The notes below the pieces were generated by a model. It did no database searches. It was not told the DNA's origin and was given only the letters and a program-made list of their open reading frames with translations. From an uncultured Anaerolineae bacterium (GTDB lineage Bacteria; Chloroflexota; Anaerolineae; Anaerolineales; UBA4823), in contig CAKZNJ010000236.1 of assembly GCA_937129505.1 (NCBI GenBank), forward strand, positions 1-9,264: a stretch of DNA of 9,264 bases, given 5' to 3'. The position numbers and the translations under genes were made by a program. Below are positions 1-6,050 of the stretch, in pieces. The stretch's first letter is position 1; each line of letters starts with the position of its first letter.

Positions 1-300
1 CGCAAAATGGATTTGCATTCCGCCAATCTCCTGTTCCTGTGCCTACTTCCGTTATCGGCATGGGAAGGGAAAGGTTGAGAAATCAGCTCTAGAAAATCGC
101 CCTGACTTGATAGCAACCTGCCGCTATGGGTGAGAGCTTCTCCTCTTCCAGCATAGTTTGATTATTTCGCTTTTTCAAAGTACCTTAGCGAAAAACGGCG
201 CTCTGGGCTACGAGCCGAGAGAGAAATCTAAAGCTTCTGAGTCGCTTTTTCGCTGTCAATAGTACATCTCCGCTGTGTGATATTGAACGTTGCCTCTCCC

Positions 301-365
301 ATGTCCTGTCGAACACCGCCTCGCTTATGTCACGTCGAACAGAGTTCCCCCTGTCATGTCGAGAT
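301..365. repeat. Three short TGTC-(N)-GTCGA repeat units
   Basis: Three related units begin near 301, 327 and 351, each of the form (A/C)TGTC(C/A)(T/C)GTCGA followed by ACA or GAT. The spacing is about 25 bp, so the units repeat at a nearly constant interval. The third unit is part of an inverted repeat: GTCATGT at 353-359 pairs with ACATGAC at 370-376 across a 10-nt loop. A 6-bp stem (373-378 with 383-388, loop CGTA) follows directly. They resemble dispersed intergenic repeats of the TGTCATTTCGAG type seen in many bacteria. They are not a CRISPR: the units are too short and diverged. Confidence 0.5.
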
Positions 366-391
366 GGGAACATGACGCCGTAGCGTCACTT

Positions 392-495
392 GATGAGGAA
401 ATGACATGAATACTGGTCAGCTTCCAAGGAGGCATGTTCAGCTCGGTTTGGCTTTTGTCTTGCTCCACCAGACCCACCTCATTCTGTTATGAGTA
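392..495 (+). repeat. Direct repeat, copy A (~105 bp)
   Basis: This block matches 607-711 along its whole length. Both copies begin GATGAGG(A/G)AATGACAT, share the core GCTCGGTTTGG, continue with a shared TTTTG..TGCTCCA segment and end ATGAGTA. Hand alignment of the first 84 bases gives about 15 mismatches (roughly 82% identity). The last 20 bases are weaker and need a 1-base gap. No coding frame is conserved between the copies, so this looks like a duplicated noncoding block or two copies of a dispersed repeat. Confidence 0.65.
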
Positions 496-531
496 TCCAG
501 CGGGGAGACCACTTGCCTACTCGACCTGTGC

Positions 532-614
532 CCCTCACCCCCGGACCCTGTCCCACGAAAGGGAAAGGGGGGCAAGCTCCCTTCCCCCTATGGGGGAAGG
601 GCAGGGGATGAGGG
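532..614. repeat. GC-rich two-hairpin palindromic element
   Basis: The 83-bp element is bounded by terminal inverted repeats CCCTCA (532-537) and TGAGGG (609-614). Inside are two hairpins. The second has a perfect 10-bp stem (579-588 with 592-601) closed by the 3-nt loop TAT. The first is weaker (546-554 with 561-569). The CCCTCACCC...CCC(N)GGG...GGGTGAGGG layout is typical of widely dispersed REP/MITE-like intergenic palindromes. It sits between the two ~105-bp direct repeats, and its right arm overlaps the first bases of copy B. A related element lies inside a glycosyltransferase gene at about 2331-2422. A transcribed copy would form strong RNA structure, but it has no T tract and is not a standard terminator. 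Confidence 0.7.
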
Positions 615-711
615 AATGACATAAATTCCGCTCAGCTTCCGAGCAGGCAAGTTCGGCTCGGTTTGGATTTTGCCCTGCTCCATAAGCCCCCAAACAATGG
701 TGTCATGAGTA
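607..711 (+). repeat. Direct repeat, copy B (~105 bp)
   Basis: Second copy of the block at 392-495, in the same orientation and offset by 215 bp. It retains the GATGAGGGAATGACAT opening, the GCTCGGTTTGG core and the ATGAGTA end. Its first eight bases overlap the right arm of the palindromic element that ends at 614. The duplication therefore either included part of that element or was the site where it landed. Confidence 0.65.
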
Positions 712-754
712 AAGAAGTGAGTGAGTCATCTTTGCGATCCTCCAACAGCCAAAA

Positions 755-774
755 CGCAGGCAAGGATGCCCGCG
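755..774. repeat. Small dispersed-type hairpin
   Basis: CGCAGGCA (755-762) pairs with TGCCCGCG (767-774) around the loop AGGA, with one A-C mismatch in an 8-bp stem. The sequence CGCAGGCAAGGATGCC(C/T)GCGCTCCCA resembles a short hairpin repeat often found between genes in several bacterial phyla. No T tract follows, so it is more likely a repeat than a terminator. Confidence 0.4.
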
Positions 775-851
775 CTCCCAACAGGTAAGAGGCCAGAAGC
801 CACCAATTGTCGATCCCTTTGAGAAAACCTTGGATTTGACTCAGCGAAGGA

Positions 852-880
852 TTGACTTTCGGTACAGGATTCGGTATGAT
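852..880 (+). promoter_or_regulatory. Sigma-A type promoter of rnpB
   Basis: A -35 box TTGACT (852-857) and a -10 box TATGAT (875-880) are separated by exactly 17 bases, each one mismatch from consensus. Transcription would begin about 7 bases downstream, near 887. That coincides with the first strand of the RNase P RNA P1 helix at 890, as expected for an RNA made with little or no 5' leader. Confidence 0.8.
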
Positions 881-889
881 ACAAATGCG

Positions 890-1308
890 CCAGGTCGGTC
901 GGGTGATCGCGGCTCTGCCTCGTCAGGGCTGAGGAAAGTCCGCACTCCGTAGAGCACGACGTCGGGTAATACCCGGGGCGGGGTAACCCGCCGGATAGGG
1001 CCACAGAAACATACCGCCTTGCCGGCAACGGCAGGGTAAGGGTGAAACGGTGGTGTAAGAGACCACCGGCATCCGCAGCAATGCGGTTGGCCAGGTAACC
1101 CCCGTCGGGAGCAAGGCCAAGCAGGGACAAGCGCGCAAGCGGGGAGGCTGCTCGCCTCCTGGTGTTTCACCCGAGTCCCGGGTAGGCCGCATGAGGTGCG
1201 CGGCTACGCGTGCCCTTAGAGAGATGATCACCCACGCGGCTGCTAGGTTGCGCTGCGGCGCAATTAGGCAGGACCGCCGGACAGAATGCGGCTTACAGAC
1301 CGACCTGG
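890..1308 (+). ncRNA. rnpB: RNase P RNA, bacterial class A
   Basis: This is the catalytic RNA of ribonuclease P, which removes 5' leaders from tRNA precursors together with the RnpA protein (not in the window). The ends are fixed by a perfect 11-bp P1 helix, 890-900 with 1298-1308. The conserved core is present: GAGGAAAGTCCGCACTCC at 931-948, the GTGAAACGGTGG region near 1041, the GGAGCAAGGCCAA segment near 1108, the GGGTAGGC element with the GGT expected to bind tRNA CCA near 1181, AGAGAGATGATCACC at 1218-1232 and ACAGAATGCGGCTTAC at 1281-1296. The long-range P4 helix covaries relative to E. coli: CCGCA at 940-944 pairs with TGCGG at 1287-1291, where E. coli has CCGGG with CCCGG. The ~419-nt length and layout fit class A. 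No hairpin-plus-T-tract terminator follows. The converging glycosyltransferase gene ends 8 bp away. Confidence 0.97.
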
Positions 1309-1316
1309 ATTTTCGT

Positions 1317-2543
1317 TCAATCGCCGAGGATGCGCTCCGCCCGCTTTTCCCACGTATAAGCCTGAGCTGTGAGCCGAGCTGCTGCCGCTAACTGATTCCT
1401 GCGAGCAGAGTCTTCCATCAGCGTGGATAGCGCGCCTTCCCAAGCTTTTCCCTCTCGGATTGGCAGAAGAACGGCGTTTTCAGCGTTTAATACTTCGCCC
1501 AGGACAGCCAAATCACTCGCTAAAATCGGTCGAGCACTGGCAAGGTACTCAAAAAGCTTCAGCGGGCTGAGATAGGGGGCGATATCCCCTCCAGAGGAGG
1601 CTGCAACCCGTTCTTGGTAGGGCATCAATAAGACATCACAAGCCATCTGAAAAAGGGGAATTTGTGCTGGGGCAACCAGCCCCGTCAAAGTGTAATTAGC
1701 TAGCTGCCGTGATTTGAATTGCTGCTCAAGCTCTTCCTTTTGCTCCTTTTCTCCTCCCACAATCAAGAAGTGTGCTTGCGGCAAGGCGCAAGCCAACGAG
1801 ATGATTAGCTCTGCCCCGCGCCCACGGTAAAGATGTCCGGTGTAGCCGGCGATAAAGCCATTCGGGAGCTCCCAACCATCGGTGCGCAGTTTTTGACGCG
1901 CCGCTGCGGGCGATAAAACAGGGGTATATTGATCTAAATTGACTCCATCTGGGGCAATCGTAAGGAACTTAGCTCCCTGCTTAGCGAGTAGTGGGTAAGT
2001 TTCGGTTAGATCATTGGCTAGAGCCTGAGTGATCGCAACCACCCGCTTTGCTCCCCTGCCAAGCAAGAAAAGGCGAAAGAGCTGAGCAGCGCCTCCCCGT
2101 GGCAAATCGTGGGCTTCGAAAATTGTCGCTTTTCCCCATAAGCTTGCCAGTGCTGCCGCCTGTGGCAGACGGGTAAACAGGCAATGCGCCCCCCAGCGTT
2201 GGGCTTTCAAGATCGCTTGGAGGGCATAATCATAGCGACGCGCCCAGCTTCTAGCTTCGATCCAGTCCACCTCAAAGGGCGATGCCAATCCGTACTCAGC
2301 AGCAAGGTCTTGCCAGTCCACCTGTTTGAAGCTTCTCTCCAAGTGGGTTTGGGAGAGGGAAGGGGTGAACCATCTTTCCCCCTTCTCCCCTTGGGCGAGG
2401 GCAGGGCGGCGAGGGTGGGTAGGGTAAGCTAGAAGCAACACTTCATGCCCCAAGCGAGCAAAGGCGTTTGCCATTTGCAGGGTCTGGATGGCATTTGCCC
2501 GGCGGGAGGGTAAGCCAGAAGGGGCAATGACGGCAATCTTCAT
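1317..2543 (-). CDS. GT4-type glycosyltransferase with an inserted repeat-derived segment
   Basis: A 408-residue predicted cytoplasmic glycosyltransferase with the GT-B fold, which transfers a sugar from a nucleotide donor to a growing glycan. The N-terminal acceptor domain opens MKIAVIAPSG and has the SRRANAIQ and LGHEV segments typical of such enzymes. The C-terminal donor domain contains APDGVNLDQY (197-206), GYTGHLYRGRG (233-243) and a PLKLFEYLASARPILASD stretch (327-344), the usual nucleotide-sugar-binding region. The start is set at 2543, where ATG overlaps the upstream stop as ATGA and GGTGAGCGGGAG precedes it. An upstream in-frame ATG at 2600 lies inside the preceding gene and would add 19 residues of unrelated sequence. 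Residues about 41-71 (rich in P, R, G, E, Q, S) are encoded by a palindromic repeat-like insert. The exact sugar and linkage cannot be read from sequence. Last gene of the operon. Confidence 0.88.
   Translation of the reverse strand: MKIAVIAPSGLPSRRANAIQTLQMANAFARLGHEVLLLAYPTHPRRPALAQGEKGERWFTPSLSQTHLERSFKQVDWQDLAAEYGLASPFEVDWIEARSWARRYDYALQAILKAQRWGAHCLFTRLPQAAALASLWGKATIFEAHDLPRGGAAQLFRLFLLGRGAKRVVAITQALANDLTETYPLLAKQGAKFLTIAPDGVNLDQYTPVLSPAAARQKLRTDGWELPNGFIAGYTGHLYRGRGAELIISLACALPQAHFLIVGGEKEQKEELEQQFKSRQLANYTLTGLVAPAQIPLFQMACDVLLMPYQERVAASSGGDIAPYLSPLKLFEYLASARPILASDLAVLGEVLNAENAVLLPIREGKAWEGALSTLMEDSARRNQLAAAARLTAQAYTWEKRAERILGD
2331..2422 (-). repeat. Palindromic repeat element within the glycosyltransferase gene
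   Basis: Read on the minus strand, this stretch has the same architecture as the intergenic element at 532-614. It has a CCCACCCTCGCC-like arm, a CCCTGCCC...AAGGGGAGAAGGGGG hairpin, then a CCCTCTCCC...TTGGAGAG hairpin. It keeps the reading frame and encodes about 30 residues (about 41-71) rich in Pro, Arg, Gly, Glu and Ser. It lies between the HEVLLLAYP strand and the WQDLAAEYGL helix, a place where related GT4 enzymes usually have only a short loop. It therefore looks like a mobile or REP-like repeat inserted into a surface loop without breaking the gene. The exact borders are approximate. Confidence 0.6.
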
Positions 2544-3703
2544 CTCCCGCTCACCGCTTTTTGATAGATTTGGAGAAATTGATCCGCAGCTCTTTCCCAC
2601 GTAAGCGTCTCTGCCCAGCGACGATTAGCCCTTCCCATGTTCAAGTTGAGTTGCTCATCGGTTAGCAAGCGATACGCCGCCTGCACCATTCCATCGACAT
2701 CGGTAGGAGGATAAACATAACCCGTCTCTCCATGGCGAACAGCTTCTGCCACTCCCCCGCAATCGCTAGCGATGACGGGCAGACCGTAAGCACCAGCTTC
2801 CAAATAAACCAAACCAAAGCCCTCAAAGGACATTTTTTGGGGGCTTGTTTCTTCCTGAGGCGTGAGGACAAAGAGGCTGGCTCGCTCGTAAAAGCTTGCC
2901 AAGGCAGTTTGGCTAACCGAGCCGTGGAAGGTGACCCCCGCTATACTCTGGCAGTTCATCATCTCGCGCAGGCGTTGAGTGTAGGCGTTATTCGGGCAAA
3001 ATCCGACAATATCATAGCGCGCCCTCGGTATCTTTTCCCTTAAGCGGGCAAAAACCTGCAGGGAAACCTGATAACCTTTGCGCGGTTTCACCTCTCCAAC
3101 GCTCAGCAAGGTTGGTGTCTCGGGCAGACGCCGATTGAGAGCTACCTCGGGCGGGACACTTTGATAGAAATCGTTCCCGTTTAAGACCGGGGTTATTGGT
3201 ACATTGGTGAGCACCTCCCCAAAGAATTGTTGAATTCGCTTGCTAGTTGCATTTGAAACCGGGCAGAGATGGGCAGCACAGCGAAGCACCTGTCGGTACA
3301 AGAGTCGGTCAAAAAAAGAAGCCTGCCAGATGACACCGTACGTGCCATGGGCGGTAATGATGTGCGGACAGCCGGATAGTTTGGAAAGCCAGTGTCCGAC
3401 CAAGCCGGTGGGATAAGCCTCCAACGAATGAACTAGGTCAAGAGACATCTCAACAGAACGAACTGATTGGTAAGTCTGCCACAAGCGCCAAGCACCGCCC
3501 AGGCTTCGCAGACTGGCACTTTGGGTGGCGGGCAGGGGAATACGGCGCAAATTGGGGAAAACGTCACGGGTATCTGCCAATTCCTGAGCTGGTACGAACA
3601 GGACTCCCTCAACCCTGCGGCTCAATTCGCCAATCAAACCCAGCGCATAGGTGCGCCAACCGCTCGGTTTTTGTAAGGCAGGGAGGATAAAGCCCACTCT
3701 CAT
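2540..3703 (-). CDS. GT4 family glycosyltransferase
   Basis: A 387-residue GT-B glycosyltransferase of family GT4, the usual length for the family. The N-terminal half starts MRVGFILPALQKPSGW (a Gly-rich loop after the first strand) and carries ITAHGTYG (116-123) in the acceptor domain. The donor domain begins at LLSVGEVKPRKGY (199-211), whose Lys and Arg usually contact the nucleotide diphosphate. It includes the E-x7-E motif, E294 and E302 in EGFGLVYLE, followed by GLPVIASDCGGVAEAV (307-322). It is a retaining-type enzyme by family. It overlaps the flippase gene upstream and the next glycosyltransferase downstream by ATGA. No Shine-Dalgarno sequence precedes its ATG, so it is probably translated by ribosomes finishing the flippase gene. 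Donor and acceptor are unknown; a role in making the glycan exported by the neighbouring flippase is inferred. Confidence 0.92.
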   Translation of the reverse strand: MRVGFILPALQKPSGWRTYALGLIGELSRRVEGVLFVPAQELADTRDVFPNLRRIPLPATQSASLRSLGGAWRLWQTYQSVRSVEMSLDLVHSLEAYPTGLVGHWLSKLSGCPHIITAHGTYGVIWQASFFDRLLYRQVLRCAAHLCPVSNATSKRIQQFFGEVLTNVPITPVLNGNDFYQSVPPEVALNRRLPETPTLLSVGEVKPRKGYQVSLQVFARLREKIPRARYDIVGFCPNNAYTQRLREMMNCQSIAGVTFHGSVSQTALASFYERASLFVLTPQEETSPQKMSFEGFGLVYLEAGAYGLPVIASDCGGVAEAVRHGETGYVYPPTDVDGMVQAAYRLLTDEQLNLNMGRANRRWAETLTWERAADQFLQIYQKAVSGR

Positions 3704-5073
3704 AACATGTTTTGATGGCTAAACTGACTTGCCCGCTGACGAAAGGCCATCCCAAAGACAAACACAGAAAGACTCACCCCCAGAATGTATGATGCTGAGA
3801 GCAGGGTAGCATTGGCGATGTAACCGTATTTGGGCACAAAAAGGAAGATACCCACGATTTTCAAAATCGCCAGACCAAAATTGACCTGAGCGGGAAATTC
3901 AGCTCTGCCGATGGCTAGTAAGGCAGGACGCTGCCAATAAAATGTATTAGCAACGAAAAAGCCCACTAACAAAATTACCAGGGCGGGATAAGCAGGCAGG
4001 TAGGGTTCGGTATAAAGAAAGCGGATGAGAGGTTGTCCTAGCAAACCCAACCCGACAGCCATCAAAAAGGTGTATCCCCCAGCAATCAGGCTGCCTTGGC
4101 GCAGCAAAGAGCGCACGCCATCCCAGTTTCCTCGCGCGATCTGGCGAGAGAGTTCGGGGTAAGTAGTTTGTGGTAGGGGACTGATTGGCATTTGGACAAG
4201 GTTGATGAGCGAGAGCGCCAGTTTGTAATAACCAGTTTCCACGGGATTGCGCAAAAAAGATATCCACAACAATTCACTGTCTTTATTGATTAAACTGAGC
4301 GAAGCGCTGATATTGGTGCTGATGGCAAAGCGGGATATTTCTCCCAGTTTAGAGTGCAGCAGATTCAGCGGTGTTTTCCACCAGTCTTTTCCCCATCGCC
4401 GCCCTGCTTCGCGTAAAGCCGCCCACGTCAAGCCCAAGGCGCCAACTGACTTGCCCAAAATATATGCCCATAGCACACCCACCAAACCACTGCGGTTGAA
4501 GGTGGCTAGAACAATGAACAATAAAGTAACCAGGCTGCCAGCCACCTGCAGCCAAGCCAAACGGCGAAAGCGATCAAAGATTTGCAATAAGCCAGTCGAC
4601 GACTCGGCGATCAGATTGGCAAGGACAATCCAACCATAAAGGACAAACCAGTTGGCTGTTTGAGGGTCCTTTGCTAGCCAACGCGCTCCCAGAGGCGCCA
4701 AAGCCCAAATGAGCGAAAAGGCAATAAAGGAAGCTCCCATCTCAGCGATGGCGGCACCCTTAAAGAGAGCGGCAGCGCGGTTTTGATCGCCTTGTTCTTC
4801 AAATTCGCCTACGTAGCGGACGACCAGCTCGCTCATCCGAAAGGACGCAAAGCGGTTAATAACACTGGTGAAGACGATAATTGCTCCTAGTACACCGAAA
4901 TTTGCTACCCCTAAGAGGCGAGCGGTGAGGATACCCTGCACCATGCTGATTGCTGCTGAGAGACCCGTAGCGCTGAAAAGATAAGCGGAATTTTTAATGA
5001 CTCGCCGCAGGAGAGGGTTAGAAAGAGACTGCTTCTTAAGGCTATCAAGAACAGGGAGCATCCTAGAACTCAT
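3700..5073 (-). CDS. Wzx-like polysaccharide flippase (MOP superfamily)
   Basis: A 457-residue polytopic membrane protein with about 12-14 hydrophobic segments, a normal length for lipid-linked oligosaccharide flippases. The N-terminal part has the typical first helix (SAYLFSATGLSAAISMVQG, about 29-47) followed by LTARLLGVANFGVLGAI, the conserved ARxLG..xFG signature of the polysaccharide biosynthesis/Wzx family. Such proteins move an undecaprenyl-diphosphate-linked glycan from the cytoplasmic to the outer face of the membrane. The position between sugar-nucleotide enzymes and glycosyltransferases supports this. The start at 5073 overlaps the epimerase stop as ATGA. No Shine-Dalgarno sequence is seen before it, nor one at a good distance before the alternative ATG four codons downstream, so translational coupling is likely. 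A teichoic-acid or O-antigen type flippase cannot be told apart here. Confidence 0.92.
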   Translation of the reverse strand: MSSRMLPVLDSLKKQSLSNPLLRRVIKNSAYLFSATGLSAAISMVQGILTARLLGVANFGVLGAIIVFTSVINRFASFRMSELVVRYVGEFEEQGDQNRAAALFKGAAIAEMGASFIAFSLIWALAPLGARWLAKDPQTANWFVLYGWIVLANLIAESSTGLLQIFDRFRRLAWLQVAGSLVTLLFIVLATFNRSGLVGVLWAYILGKSVGALGLTWAALREAGRRWGKDWWKTPLNLLHSKLGEISRFAISTNISASLSLINKDSELLWISFLRNPVETGYYKLALSLINLVQMPISPLPQTTYPELSRQIARGNWDGVRSLLRQGSLIAGGYTFLMAVGLGLLGQPLIRFLYTEPYLPAYPALVILLVGFFVANTFYWQRPALLAIGRAEFPAQVNFGLAILKIVGIFLFVPKYGYIANATLLSASYILGVSLSVFVFGMAFRQRASQFSHQNML

Positions 5074-6050
5074 GTTTGCACTTGGCTAGCCCAAGCGCGC
5101 TCCTTGAGGTACCAAGCAACCAAAGCTTCCACTCCTTCCCTCAAACCCACTTTAGGGCGCCAACCCAAACGGGCTTGGGCTTTCTGTGTGTCCGCCCAAT
5201 TGGCATACATGTCTGCGGGATGAAAGGGAGCATAGGTAACCTGAGCGCGTTGATTGGTCAACTCCTCGAACAAAGTCAACAATTGACCGATTTGGATCGT
5301 CTCATGTCCGCCCAAATTGAGAATCTCATACCCCATCGGCTTTAGGGCGAGGATCGTTCCCTCTGCAATGTCATCCAAATAGGTGAAACCCCGCGATTGA
5401 GTACCATCACCATAGATCGTGACGGGTTTCCCCTCCATAATGCCCTGCACAAAGCGAAACATGACCATATCGGGGCGCCCAGCAGGTCCGTAAACGGTGA
5501 AGTAACGCACGACAGTTATATCGAGACCGTAAAGATAATGGTAAGTATGACATAGAATTTCGGCTGCTTTCTTGCTTGCCGCATAAGGCTGCAAAGGGCG
5601 GTCGCTTGTCGCGTCTTCGGGGGTAGGCAGAGGAGCATCGGCGCCATACACGCTGGACGTGGAAGCCAAAAGGAATTTATTAATGCCGTGCTGACGGCAG
5701 GCTTCTAACAAATTGAGCGTGCCCGTCAGATTCGTTTGGTAATACACCCAGGGATCGAGCAGGGATTGGCGCACCCCAGCCCGAGCAGCTAAATTGATCA
5801 CCGCCTGCCAGCCCTCCGAGGGCATTTTGGCGAACAACGCCTGAACGGCTTGCGGCTCACCGATATCCAAGCGCTCAAAAGTGAAGTTGGGAAAGGCAAG
5901 GAGCTTTTTAAGCCGGTATTCTTTCAGGCGCACATCATACGCATCGTTGAGGTTATCGACGCCGTAAACCTCATGTCCCTGCTCGAGCAGTCTTTCTGCT
6001 ACTCGTGCCCCGATAAAACCCGCCACGCCGGTAAGGAGGTAATGACTCAT
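5070..6050 (-). CDS. NAD-dependent nucleotide-sugar 4-epimerase (UDP-glucuronate 4-epimerase-like)
   Basis: A 326-residue extended short-chain dehydrogenase/reductase, full length for the GalE/LspL-type epimerases. The Rossmann signature G8-x-x-G11-x-x-G14 and acidic D32 bind NAD. The active site contains the STSSVYG stretch (130-136) and the Y156-x-x-x-K160 pair in YAASK. The VDNLNDAYDVRLKEYRL segment (31-47) and NLAARAGVRQSL (86-97) resemble UDP-glucuronate 4-epimerases more than UDP-glucose 4-epimerases. With a WbpA-like dehydrogenase directly upstream, the substrate may be a UDP-uronic acid (UDP-GlcA or UDP-GlcNAcA, giving the galacto form). A 4,6-dehydratase is less likely because no TxDxxYG-type motif is present. 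The ATG follows the previous TAA directly. GGTGAGG seven bases upstream, within the end of the dehydrogenase gene, is the ribosome binding site. Confidence 0.9.
   Translation of the reverse strand: MSHYLLTGVAGFIGARVAERLLEQGHEVYGVDNLNDAYDVRLKEYRLKKLLAFPNFTFERLDIGEPQAVQALFAKMPSEGWQAVINLAARAGVRQSLLDPWVYYQTNLTGTLNLLEACRQHGINKFLLASTSSVYGADAPLPTPEDATSDRPLQPYAASKKAAEILCHTYHYLYGLDITVVRYFTVYGPAGRPDMVMFRFVQGIMEGKPVTIYGDGTQSRGFTYLDDIAEGTILALKPMGYEILNLGGHETIQIGQLLTLFEELTNQRAQVTYAPFHPADMYANWADTQKAQARLGWRPKVGLREGVEALVAWYLKERAWASQVQT

Larger units (their letters stand above)
1..851. other. Gene-free, repeat-rich intergenic region
   Basis: No reading frame here looks like a real protein. Those open for more than 60 codons either run through repeat elements or are antisense to rnpB. 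They have no good ribosome binding site and show no recognisable family. What the stretch does contain is repeats, listed separately: three TGTC-type units, a diverged direct duplication, a two-hairpin palindromic element and a small hairpin near 755-774. Between 165 and 254 the sequence AGCGAAA at 187-193 can pair with either 165-171 or 248-254. The extreme left end may carry a few codons of a gene lying outside the window, but nothing decides the strand. Confidence 0.7.

Noticed and set aside
1..61. Possible start of a minus-strand gene (ATG at 61 running off the left edge)
   Set aside because: Only about 20 codons, no ribosome binding site and no recognisable motif. Plus-strand frames are equally open here.
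301..365. CRISPR array
   Set aside because: The units are about 15 bp and imperfect, with ~11-bp gaps; there are no cas genes, so it does not meet the pattern.
434..619. Plus-strand frame of 61 codons
   Set aside because: It spans direct repeat copy A and the palindromic element, and shows no family resemblance. Its apparent AAGGAGG start context is likely chance.
726..1231. Three overlapping minus-strand open frames of 102-134 codons
   Set aside because: They run antisense to the RNase P RNA and its promoter. Their openness follows from the GC-rich structured RNA, and no protein family or ribosome binding site is visible.
2541..2600. Longer N-terminus (ATG at 2600) for the second glycosyltransferase
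   Set aside because: It lies within the upstream gene. The ATGA-overlap start at 2543 gives the expected MKIAVIAP beginning of a GT4 enzyme.
4247..4639. 130-codon plus-strand frame
   Set aside because: It is a shadow of the flippase gene on the opposite strand and lacks any family features.
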